The translations under genes and the position numbers were made by a program. Positions 1-6,561 of a stretch of 8,599 nt of DNA are shown here, piece by piece (the first letter of the stretch is position 1; every line of letters begins with the position of its first letter). The notes beneath the pieces are model-generated. The model did no database searches, was not told the origin of the DNA, and was given only the letters and a program-made list of their open reading frames with translations. Origin of the DNA: an uncultured Eubacterium sp. Its GTDB lineage: Bacteria > Bacillota_A > Clostridia > Lachnospirales > Lachnospiraceae. The stretch covers positions 1 through 8,599 of the forward strand of contig CANTHI010000136.1 in the NCBI GenBank assembly GCA_947653505.1, given 5' to 3'.

Positions 1-120
1 CAGGCGGCGTAGCCGAAGCGGCACCTTTAGCTGCTGGCGGAACGCCAGAAGCGAATAGCATGCCCCATTGGGCACCAGGTGTCGCGCCCGTCCGGTACCA
101 TAGACTGGAAGCAGAATACC
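1..120. other. GC-rich block of clustered hairpins, possible structured RNA or repeat
   Basis: Several compact inverted repeats lie end to end. GCC (12-14) faces GGC (20-22). CTGGCG (34-39) and CGCCAG (43-48) close a GAA loop, extended by GCT (30-32) and AGC (50-52) around one G-A mismatch. TGCCC (61-65) and GGGCA (70-74) close a CATT loop. TCCGG (91-95) can pair with CTGGA (105-109) using one G-T pair. Such density is unusual for an ordinary spacer and would suit a structured RNA, an element end or a REP-like repeat. I do not recognise the family, and the strand is not determined. Both the left boundary and the function are unknown. Confidence 0.3.
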
Positions 121-129
121 TAGAGCTTC

Positions 130-195
130 TTACATTCTGGAAAAGTCACAGGCAGACAGGCCAACGTCTCCCATCCGGCGTCCGCATAGCCAATA
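130..195 (+). repeat. Hairpin-associated repeat, copy 1 (imperfect)
   Basis: This copy shares TTACATTCTGG at its left end (130-140) with copy 3 (TTACATTTTGG, 6556-6566). It also shares a 26-base right block (170-195) with copy 3 (6578-6603), with one difference. Inside is the core CATCCGGCGT (172-181), then seven bases and GCCAATA (189-195). The middle differs: copy 3 has 11 bases between the shared blocks that complete a perfect stem, whereas here there are 29 unrelated bases, so the long hairpin is lost. A local imperfect hairpin (151-157 with 166-172) is possible. I read it as a decayed or rearranged member of the family. Confidence 0.55.
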
Positions 196-254
196 CGCAA
201 CACTTTTATGTAAATTGTCGCATTTTCCGCTTAAGTTTGCGCCTATACCTATGG

Positions 255-290
255 GGCCGGTTCCCTCATCCGGCGTTCGGGAGGCCAGTA
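255..290 (+). repeat. Hairpin-associated repeat, copy 2 (divergent)
   Basis: The core CATCCGGCGT (267-276) is followed by seven bases (TCGGGAG) and GCCAGTA (284-290), the same spacing as in copies 1 and 3. The seven variable bases differ from the other copies, yet the upstream arm follows them. TCCC (262-265) pairs with GGGA (279-282), and GGCC (255-258) pairs with GGCC (283-286) around a three-base bulge, leaving a 13-base loop that contains the core. A changed stem with a kept loop suggests selection on the fold, though one pair of copies is thin evidence. Confidence 0.45.
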
Positions 291-366
291 TCTGTTGTTC
301 TGGTTTATCCAGGTTAGGGCTTCCTGCATTCAGAAGCGGTCACAGCAGACGGGGCAGAGCTTCAGA

Positions 367-1650
367 TTACCCCTGCATGCACAGTGAAAATAAATCTTCA
401 TAAAACTCCGGATACGATATCCCCACGCATTCCGCATTTTTAATCTCAGCGCCCCCTTCCGCGCAGAGCGCCGCAACAGCAAATGACATGGCAATCCGGT
501 GGTCGCCCTGCGGATCAATGACAGCGTAGTGCAGCGGCTTTCCGCCGTGGATGATCATGCCGTCTTCCGTGGCGGTGATATCGGCTCCCATAAGCTTTAA
601 ATTCGATACAATCGTTTCGATGCGGTTGGATTCTTTTACTTTTAATTCGGCTGCGTCTTTAATGACCGTTGTGCCGTCGGCAAAAGCGGCCATTACAGCG
701 AGAATTGGAATTTCATCAATTAATGCAGGAATGAGATCTCCGGCAATGGTGGTTCCGCTCAGACTGCTGGAACGCACAAGAAGATCACAGACAGGCTCTC
801 CGGATATTGTGTGCTCATTTAATTTTTGGATATCTGCGTGCATGGCAGCTGCTGCACGTAAAATACCGTCTCTGGTCGGGTTGATGCCGGCATTGTGGAT
901 CAGTATTTCTGCGTCTGGTACGAGCAGTGCGGCCGCGATAAAATAGGCAGCGGATGAGATATCCCCCGGTACGTCGATTTTTTGTCCGGTTAATACCGGA
1001 TCCGGCCAGATTTCCGCTGTTGTACCGTGACTGGCGATACGGGCTCCGAAGGAGGAGAGCATCTGCTCGGTATGATTTCTGGATAAGGCCGGTTCGGTTA
1101 CGCTTGTTTTATCATCCGCATATAATCCGGCGAGCAGAACACAGGATTTGACCTGTGCGGATGCGACAGGCGAATTGTAATGGATGCCATGCAGGGGAGT
1201 GCCGTTGATTTGTAACGGTGCACAGTCATTTCCGCTGATTCCGGTAAGATCTGCCCCCATTTCCCGAAGGGGAGTGATAATCCGTTTCATCGGACGTTTT
1301 TTTATGGAATCATCCCCGGTCAGGCAGGAAGCAAACGGCTGTCCGGCCAGAATACCGGACAACAGACGTACAGTCGTGCCGCTGTTGCCGGCGTCCAGCA
1401 TGGACACAGGCGGCCGCAGGCCGTGCAGCCCCCTGCCGTGTATACGGATGCAGCCGTTTGTGTTTTCGATGGAAATCCCCAGCTTCTGAAAGCAGGCAAT
1501 CGTAGACAGGCAGTCTGCGCCCTGCAGAAAATGCGTAACCTCGGTCAGTCCGTCAGCCAGTGCGCCGAACATGACACTGCGGTGGGAGATGGATTTGTCG
1601 CCCGGTATGCGGACTTCTCCTTTTAAGGCTCTGGAAGGTTTGATATACAT
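367..1650 (-). CDS. aroA: 3-phosphoshikimate 1-carboxyvinyltransferase (EPSP synthase), class II type
   Basis: This cytoplasmic enzyme joins shikimate-3-phosphate and phosphoenolpyruvate to give EPSP, the sixth step of the shikimate pathway. The 427 residues match the usual family length. Visible motifs are PGDKSISHR near the N-terminus (GDKS 17-20), GNSGTTVR (88-95), SAQVK (164-168), RNHTE (191-195), NPTR (257-260), the acidic pair D312-E313, KESNR (339-343) and GDHR (382-385). The set R-x-H-x-E, GDK, SAQ-x-K and N-x-T-R marks class II enzymes, many of which tolerate glyphosate. The glycine of the GNSGTT loop (G91) is kept, so tolerance is an inference only. The ATG at 1650 has an AAGGAG site (1664-1659) eight bases upstream. 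The gene lies 28 bases after tyrA on the same strand and is almost certainly co-transcribed. No frameshift or missing key residue is seen. Confidence 0.97.
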   Translation of the reverse strand: MYIKPSRALKGEVRIPGDKSISHRSVMFGALADGLTEVTHFLQGADCLSTIACFQKLGISIENTNGCIRIHGRGLHGLRPPVSMLDAGNSGTTVRLLSGILAGQPFASCLTGDDSIKKRPMKRIITPLREMGADLTGISGNDCAPLQINGTPLHGIHYNSPVASAQVKSCVLLAGLYADDKTSVTEPALSRNHTEQMLSSFGARIASHGTTAEIWPDPVLTGQKIDVPGDISSAAYFIAAALLVPDAEILIHNAGINPTRDGILRAAAAMHADIQKLNEHTISGEPVCDLLVRSSSLSGTTIAGDLIPALIDEIPILAVMAAFADGTTVIKDAAELKVKESNRIETIVSNLKLMGADITATEDGMIIHGGKPLHYAVIDPQGDHRIAMSFAVAALCAEGGAEIKNAECVGISYPEFYEDLFSLCMQG

Positions 1651-1678
1651 GTTAAAATCTCCTTATTTTCATCCTGAT

Positions 1679-2848
1679 TTAGCGTTCGTAAACTGTATAG
1701 TGATATTTTTTGAGCAGTATGGCAGCCTGGTCCCTCGCGGTCTGGTCGTAAAGCTCGATATGCAGTACGCCCTCTTCAAACTCCCGGTTATGTACGATTC
1801 CGATATTTTTTATGCTGATCCCGTTGCTGGCAAGCAGTGTGGCCAGCGTGGCAATACCTCCGACCTCGTCAATTAAATCACAATATAATTCATATACAGG
1901 CTGGATGGGGCCGGACTGGCGGATGGTCAGGGAATCGCGGTAATCTTTTGCGTCTGTAAAATAGGCAGCCAGATCTTCTTTGCTTTCTGCATGGATGAAC
2001 GAACGGAGCTTTGCCAGCTGGCTGGTATACAGATCCATCAGACGCAGCACCTGTTCTTTATTGGACAGGCAGATTTCCTGCCACATGACGGGCGACGATG
2101 CGGCAATCCTTGTCATATCGCGGAATCCGCCTGCGGCAATCGTTTTCATCGTCTGCTCTGCGTTATCGGTCTCTTTTACGAGATTCACCAGACTGTAAGC
2201 GAGCATATGCGGCAGATGACTGATCGCGGCGGTTGCAAAATCATGCAGGTCGTAATCAAGCACGAGCGGAATTGCGCCAAGCATGGACACAAGAGCTCGC
2301 AGACGGTCAGTCTGGGTCTGGTCTGTTCTGGCGGAGGGGGTAATGACATAATAGGCATTTTCCAGAAGATACGGTGTGGCAGCGTCAAAGCCTGTTTTTT
2401 CGGACCCTGCCATCGGGTGTCCTCCGATAAAATGCTCTTCTAGTCCGGCACGGATGGCTGCGCGGTGAATCTCACCTTTCACGCTGCCTGCGTCGGTGAT
2501 GATTGTATGCGGTGCAATGCAGTCTTTTAGCTGCATCAGATAAGAAATATTCTGTTTTACCGGTGTACACAGAAAAATGTAATCTGAGTCGCTAATATCA
2601 TGCAGACTTAACATCGTATCATTTTCGATGATGCCAGCCTGATAAGCCTGTGTAATAGCGGACAGCCGTCTGCAGACAGCGTACAGCCGGATTTGTGGGG
2701 CTACGCGTTTTAAAGTCTTTGCGATTGAGCCTCCGATCAGGCCAAGACCAATAAAACTGATTTTTTGAATATTGTTTCCAGCATTATGATCCTGTTTTTG
2801 ATTCTGGATTTTATTTTCTGCATTGCTGTTTTTGTTGTTTTCCATCAT
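1679..2848 (-). CDS. tyrA: Prephenate dehydrogenase with C-terminal ACT domain
   Basis: This enzyme oxidatively decarboxylates prephenate to 4-hydroxyphenylpyruvate with NAD, committing flux to tyrosine. A Rossmann dinucleotide motif GLGLIGGS lies at 34-41, the family block GGHPMAGSEKTGF at 142-154 (H144 is the likely catalytic histidine), SHLPH at 210-214, and the conserved GGFRDMTRIA at 241-250. The last roughly 70 residues (IKNIGIVHNRE...GVLHIELYD) form an ACT domain, which usually binds the amino acid end product for feedback control. There is no chorismate mutase domain, so this is a monofunctional Gram-positive type. The first 28 residues are an unusual Asn/Gln/Lys-rich tail before the fold. 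The first of two tandem ATGs (2848, 2845) is chosen because GAGGAA (2862-2857) sits eight bases upstream. It is the first gene of the tyrA-aroA operon, with a promoter about 55 bases upstream of the start. Confidence 0.96.
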   Translation of the reverse strand: MMENNKNSNAENKIQNQKQDHNAGNNIQKISFIGLGLIGGSIAKTLKRVAPQIRLYAVCRRLSAITQAYQAGIIENDTMLSLHDISDSDYIFLCTPVKQNISYLMQLKDCIAPHTIITDAGSVKGEIHRAAIRAGLEEHFIGGHPMAGSEKTGFDAATPYLLENAYYVITPSARTDQTQTDRLRALVSMLGAIPLVLDYDLHDFATAAISHLPHMLAYSLVNLVKETDNAEQTMKTIAAGGFRDMTRIAASSPVMWQEICLSNKEQVLRLMDLYTSQLAKLRSFIHAESKEDLAAYFTDAKDYRDSLTIRQSGPIQPVYELYCDLIDEVGGIATLATLLASNGISIKNIGIVHNREFEEGVLHIELYDQTARDQAAILLKKYHYTVYER

Positions 2849-2902
2849 GAAACGTATTCCTCACTTTGTATTGGGATATGGACGGACTGGAATGCTACAA
2901 AT

Positions 2903-2931
2903 ATTTTAATGATTTGCAGCCGGAAAGTCAA
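2903..2931 (-). promoter_or_regulatory. Sigma-A promoter for tyrA-aroA
   Basis: Read on the minus strand, TTGACT (2931-2926) is followed by 17 bases and TAAAAT (2908-2903). Both boxes are one mismatch from consensus with ideal spacing. Transcription should start near 2896, giving a leader of about 48 bases, too short for a T-box or other large riboswitch. No clear operator is seen. Any tyrosine control at this level would have to be by a repressor I cannot recognise. Confidence 0.75.
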
Positions 2932-2998
2932 TGCCGTTATGAAAAAACCATAATTGTACATTTTGCCGTATAAAATATTCAAAAAAATGAAAAAATTG

Positions 2999-3027
2999 TT
3001 GTAATTGCCCATGAATTTTGTTAAGAT
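2999..3027 (+). promoter_or_regulatory. Probable extended -10 promoter for the EF-G-like gene
   Basis: TTGTAA (2999-3004) and TAAGAT (3022-3027) are separated by 17 bases, and a TG one base before the -10 box makes it an extended -10. A-tracts at 2981-2987 and 2990-2995 lie just upstream of the -35 box and could act as an UP element. Transcription would start near 3034, leaving about 45 bases before the ATG at 3079. A strong AGGAGG lies at 3063-3068. It is back to back with the tyrA promoter, the two -35 boxes being 67 bases apart. Confidence 0.6.
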
Positions 3028-3078
3028 GAATATAGTGTTTGCAATACAACAAATTTATGCGCAGGAGGTAAGAGATTC

Positions 3079-5169
3079 ATGGAGGTATTTACAACAGACC
3101 GGATACGTAACGTAGTGCTCTTGGGACACGGTGGTGCAGGGAAGACAAGTCTTGTAGAGGCAATGGCGTATCTGTCCGGCCAGACCAGCCGTATGGGAAA
3201 GATCAGTGACGGAAATACGGTCAGCGATTTTGATAAAGAGGAAATCAAACGTTCCTTTTCCATCCAGACGACCGTTGTTCCGATTTTATGGGATAATACC
3301 AAGATTAATATTTTAGATACACCGGGATACTTTGACTTTGTAGGTGAGGCAGAAGAGGCAGTCAGTGTGGCAGATGCCGCGATTATTGTGGTCAGCGGCA
3401 AGGCAGGGATTGAAGTCGGTACGAGAAAAGCATGGGAGATGTGCGAACGCTACAAGCTGCCGCGTATGGTTTTTGTAACGGATATGGATATTGATAACGC
3501 GAGCTTCCGTCAGGTAGTGGAAGATCTGCAGGAGCTGTACGGCAAAAAAATTGCCCCGTTCCATTTGCCAATCCGTGAAAATGAAAAGTTTGTCGGTTAT
3601 GTAAATATCGTGGCGCAGACCGCGAACCGCTGGAACGACAAAGGTGAGGTCGTGCCAATGGATATGCCGGATTATTCTGTCGCAAATCTGGAAAAATGCA
3701 GGGAAGCGCTTGTGGAAGCGGTTGCTGAGACGAGCGAGGAATTTATGGACCGCTATTTTAACGGCGAGGAGTTTTCGGAAAATGAAATCCGTCAGGCGCT
3801 GCGTGTCAATGTTCTGGACGGCAGCATTGTGCCTGTTTCGATGGGATCCTGTATTCTGGCACAGGGTGTCTATACGCTGCTGGATGATATTACCAAATAT
3901 TTTCCAAGTCCGGATAAAAGAGCGTGTGCGGGCATTAATGCTACGACAAATGAAGTGTATCAGGCTGATTATGATTTTGCAAAGCCAAAGTCTGCTTACA
4001 TATTCAAGACCATTCAGGATCCATTTATTGGCAAATACTCTCTGATTAAAGTAAATTCGGGCGTTTTAAAGACCGATGACGTAATGTTAAATTATCACAG
4101 GGATATTGAAGAAAAAATCGGGAAACTCTATGTGATGAGAGGGGCAAAAGCAGAAGAGGTCAAAGAGCTTCATGCCGGAGATATCGGTGCGCTTGCAAAG
4201 CTGAACAAGGCGCGTACGACAGATTCTCTTTCGACCAAGGCAAACCCGATCTTATATATCCGTACGACATTGTCCACTCCTTATACATGCAAGCGTTATA
4301 AAGTGAAAAATAAAGCGGATGTGGATAAGGCTTCCCAGGCTCTGACGAAGCTGACGCATGAAGATCTGACATTAAAAGTGGTGAATGACAGTGCAAACGG
4401 CCAGACGCTTTTATACGGGATCGGGGAGCAGCAGCTGGATGTAGTAGTCAGCAAGCTGTTAAACCGTTATAAGGTAGAAATAGAGCTTGGAAAAGCAAAA
4501 GTTGCGTTCCGTGAAACAATCAGAAAAAAAGCAGATGTTGAATATAAATATAAAAAACAGTCCGGCGGACACGGGCAGTATGGACATGTCAAAATGACAT
4601 TCGAGCCTTTGGGGGATCTGGAGCAGCCGTATGAATTTTCACAGACAGTCGTAGGCGGCGCGGTGCCGAAAAATTATTTCCCTGCAGTTGAAAAGGGAAT
4701 ACAGGAATCCGTAAAGAGCGGTCCTCTGGCGGCTTATCCGGTCGTTGGGATCAAAGCGAATCTTTATGACGGTTCCTATCATCCGGTAGATTCCTCCGAG
4801 CTGGCTTTCAAGGTAGCTGCTGCGCAGGCATTCAAAAAAGGATTTTTACAGGCATCACCGGTATTGCTGGAGCCAATCGCATCGCTGACCGTTACAGCTT
4901 CGGATAAATATACAGGCGATATTATGGGTGATCTGAACAAGCGACGCGCACGTGTACTCGGCATGAATCCGGTAGAAGGCGGCAAGCAGGAGATTATTGC
5001 GGATATTCCGTACAAGGAGCTGGATGGCTATACGACCGTGCTGCGCTCCATTACCGGCGGGGAAGGCGTATACCGCTATGAGCATGCCCGTTATGAGCAG
5101 GCTCCGGAAGACGTACAGAACCGTGAGATCGAAGCCCGTAAAAATAAACTGGTAGATATCGAAGAATAA
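3079..5169 (+). CDS. EF-G-like translational GTPase (divergent EF-G paralogue)
   Basis: The 696 residues cover the full EF-G layout. The G domain is about 1-280, with P-loop GHGGAGKTS (16-24) and DTPGY (80-84). Domain II is about 300-390, domain III about 400-475, domain IV about 475-595 and domain V about 598-680 (LEPIASLTV..., GDIMGDLNKRR). The domain IV tip loop GSYHPVDSSE (565-574) is kept, so it can probably still reach the ribosomal A site. It is not ordinary FusA: GHGGAGKT replaces GHIDAGKT, Tyr84 takes the place of the catalytic His of DTPGH, the NKxD motif reads TDMD (134-137), and G5 reads GSC (256-258). The first changes are typical of the EF-G-like/EF-G2 family, whose job is poorly defined. 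It has its own promoter and an AGGAGG ten bases before the ATG. I give no symbol, because fusA would imply the main elongation factor. Confidence 0.9.
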   Translation: MEVFTTDRIRNVVLLGHGGAGKTSLVEAMAYLSGQTSRMGKISDGNTVSDFDKEEIKRSFSIQTTVVPILWDNTKINILDTPGYFDFVGEAEEAVSVADAAIIVVSGKAGIEVGTRKAWEMCERYKLPRMVFVTDMDIDNASFRQVVEDLQELYGKKIAPFHLPIRENEKFVGYVNIVAQTANRWNDKGEVVPMDMPDYSVANLEKCREALVEAVAETSEEFMDRYFNGEEFSENEIRQALRVNVLDGSIVPVSMGSCILAQGVYTLLDDITKYFPSPDKRACAGINATTNEVYQADYDFAKPKSAYIFKTIQDPFIGKYSLIKVNSGVLKTDDVMLNYHRDIEEKIGKLYVMRGAKAEEVKELHAGDIGALAKLNKARTTDSLSTKANPILYIRTTLSTPYTCKRYKVKNKADVDKASQALTKLTHEDLTLKVVNDSANGQTLLYGIGEQQLDVVVSKLLNRYKVEIELGKAKVAFRETIRKKADVEYKYKKQSGGHGQYGHVKMTFEPLGDLEQPYEFSQTVVGGAVPKNYFPAVEKGIQESVKSGPLAAYPVVGIKANLYDGSYHPVDSSELAFKVAAAQAFKKGFLQASPVLLEPIASLTVTASDKYTGDIMGDLNKRRARVLGMNPVEGGKQEIIADIPYKELDGYTTVLRSITGGEGVYRYEHARYEQAPEDVQNREIEARKNKLVDIEE

Positions 5170-5174
5170 GATAC

Positions 5175-5195
5175 CTGTCCGGTCTGGCCGGACAG
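5175..5195. other. Perfect 8-bp hairpin between the EF-G-like and exported-protein genes
   Basis: CTGTCCGG (5175-5182) and CCGGACAG (5188-5195) close a TCTGG loop, beginning five bases after the EF-G-like stop codon. On the plus strand it is followed by TAAAAACACG rather than a T-run, so it does not meet the usual intrinsic terminator pattern. No promoter is evident before the next gene. It may therefore be a leaky terminator, or a stabilising or processing hairpin inside a two-gene message. Confidence 0.45.
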
Positions 5196-5226
5196 TAAAA
5201 ACACGAAGAAAAATTTTTGATCTGGA

Positions 5227-5232
5227 AGGAGG
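5227..5232 (+). promoter_or_regulatory. Ribosome binding site for the exported protein gene
   Basis: AGGAGG sits 12 bases before the ATG at 5245, slightly further than usual. A second weak purine patch (AAAGGGAAA) lies directly before the ATG. The reading frame is closed by a TGA at 5218-5220, and the next in-frame ATGs (5254, 5257) are further away still, so 5245 is the best start. Confidence 0.6.
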
Positions 5233-5244
5233 AGCCAAAGGGAA

Positions 5245-6543
5245 ATGGCGCGTATGATGCTCTGCATTCTGCTGGTAATTGTTCTGCTGCTGGAACAGCC
5301 ACAGCTGACAAAGGGGCGCGGCGTCATGGAACGGCCGCTCTTACCTTCCTTAAATTATGCCTATACGCTAAACGAAATCAGTAATGTAAACAGCAGCATT
5401 CCGGTCTACGACATTATCTACAATCTGAATCTGGGTGAAAATCATGATCTGAACCCTTCTTTTTACTACGAACAGCTGCTGCCACTAAAACTGTGCTCTC
5501 CCCGCAGGGAAGGCTATAATTTTGCCGGCTGGTATACCGACAGCAGTTACAGGCACCCGCTGACAGAAATTAAAGACTGCGGGGACGGCAATCTGATTCT
5601 TTATGCGAAGTGGACAAAGAAAATATCAGGCTCCATGAATATCCAGCTGTATTCCTATGGCGCTTCCAGTCTGACCCGTTCACCGGAAAAAAAGCTGGCA
5701 GACATGAACTACCGGATTCTGGAACAAATCGATATCCCCGGAATGCCAGACACAAGGTTTGAAGATTATATGACAAATAAATTATTCAGCGTAGACCAGT
5801 GCCCGCAGGGACTCTGCGTGACTGAAGAATTTGTTTTTGTAACGTCCTACAGTACAGGCAGAAAGGATTTTTATGGCTCCCTCTATGTATTTGACCGCGA
5901 AACGGGCACTTACCTTATGACACTTTCCATGAAACCAGGCAGTCATCTGGGAGGGATCTGTTACGATGGAGAAAGTCTCTGGGTCTGTCATTCCAACTAC
6001 CGTACGATCGAGCGGCTGGATTATGCACTCATAAAAGAACTGGCGCGTCATAAACCGGGCCGTACGGTTGAGCTGCCCGCAGAACACGAAGAATACCATG
6101 TATTAAACTCCCCATCGTGCATCACATATTTTGGCGGCAAGCTCTGGATCGCCACGCATACAAGATTTTTCAAATCCATCATGAAATCATACCGGTTCAG
6201 CGACGGTTCACTGGAAGAATGCGGAGAATTTGCCATACCGGATAAGGTGCAGGGGGTAGCTTTCGATGAAGACGGCCATGTCTACCTAAGCACGTCTTTT
6301 GGGCGGGAAAAATCCTCATACATCAAAGTATACCAGTCCGCGTACGATCTGAGCAGGCATCCGGAAAAACCTGCAGAATGCGTGGAAATGCCCCCATGCT
6401 CCGAGGAACTGGCAATAGCAGGGGAAGAGCTTGTGGTGCTGTTTGAATCCGGGGCACAAAAGTATATGGAAGGGACAGACGGTAAGGGGAAGTCGCTGGC
6501 GCCGTTAGACCATATGGTGGCGATTCAGCTGGATTCTTTTTAA
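5245..6543 (+). CDS. Exported or membrane-anchored protein with a Flg_new (InlB B-like) domain and propeller-like repeats
   Basis: The 432-residue product begins with a hydrophobic stretch (about 4-16) after a single Arg, reading as a signal peptide or N-terminal anchor. I see no clear signal peptidase site, lipobox or LPxTG motif. Residues about 56-124 form one Flg_new/InlB B-type unit, shown by EGYNFAGWYTD (89-99) and the ending LYAKW (119-123). From about 185 to 410, five units share a pattern of small residues, a turn and a strand such as SLWVCHS or KLWIATH: 188-229, 234-266, 289-323, 334-364 and 386-410. This resembles an NHL/SMP-30-like beta-propeller, which usually binds a ligand or partner. 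The specific role is unknown. There are ten cysteines outside the hydrophobic start, odd for a Gram-positive exported protein. It follows the EF-G-like gene by 75 bases with no visible promoter and may be co-transcribed. Confidence 0.8.
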   Translation: MARMMLCILLVIVLLLEQPQLTKGRGVMERPLLPSLNYAYTLNEISNVNSSIPVYDIIYNLNLGENHDLNPSFYYEQLLPLKLCSPRREGYNFAGWYTDSSYRHPLTEIKDCGDGNLILYAKWTKKISGSMNIQLYSYGASSLTRSPEKKLADMNYRILEQIDIPGMPDTRFEDYMTNKLFSVDQCPQGLCVTEEFVFVTSYSTGRKDFYGSLYVFDRETGTYLMTLSMKPGSHLGGICYDGESLWVCHSNYRTIERLDYALIKELARHKPGRTVELPAEHEEYHVLNSPSCITYFGGKLWIATHTRFFKSIMKSYRFSDGSLEECGEFAIPDKVQGVAFDEDGHVYLSTSFGREKSSYIKVYQSAYDLSRHPEKPAECVEMPPCSEELAIAGEELVVLFESGAQKYMEGTDGKGKSLAPLDHMVAIQLDSF

Positions 6544-6546
6544 GGG

Positions 6547-6561
6547 ATGTAAGTGTTACAT
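6547..6561. other. Small hairpin after the exported protein gene
   Basis: ATGTAA (6547-6552) and TTACAT (6556-6561) form a perfect 6-bp stem with a GTG loop, three bases after the stop codon. Its right arm overlaps the left end of repeat copy 3, so it may be a chance product of that element or part of a two-hairpin gene end. Confidence 0.3.

Larger units (their letters stand above)
1..366. other. Gene-free, hairpin-dense spacer downstream of aroA
   Basis: I see no credible coding sequence here. The short open frames have no ribosome binding site, start inside repeats and resemble no family I recognise. The left 120 bases are GC-rich (75 of 120 by hand count), above the neighbouring genes, and contain several small hairpins. 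The rest holds two copies of a repeat module and minor inverted repeats, such as CTGG/CCAG at 300-312 and GCTTC/GAAGC at 319-337. The aroA message, transcribed leftwards, ends into this region. No hairpin followed by a T-run in that direction is visible, so the terminator is not identified. The left edge is cut by the window, so the block may be part of something larger. Confidence 0.6.

Noticed and set aside
60..403. Short plus-strand open frames (60-317, 215-403) in the left spacer
   Set aside because: No ribosome binding site, no recognisable motif, and they run through repeats and into the antisense of aroA.
551..946. Open frame antisense to aroA
   Set aside because: A shadow of a strongly supported conserved gene, with no initiation signal and no family resemblance.
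2946..2976. Alternative plus-strand promoter using TATAAAAT at 2969-2976
   Set aside because: The -10-like sequence is good but no -35 box lies 16-18 bases upstream; the 2999-3027 pair fits better.
5175..5220. Intrinsic terminator after the EF-G-like gene
   Set aside because: The stem is perfect, but no T-run follows directly on either strand; listed only as a hairpin.
5245..5310. Lipoprotein signal around Cys7 of the exported protein
   Set aside because: The cysteine precedes the hydrophobic stretch rather than following it, so it is not a lipobox.
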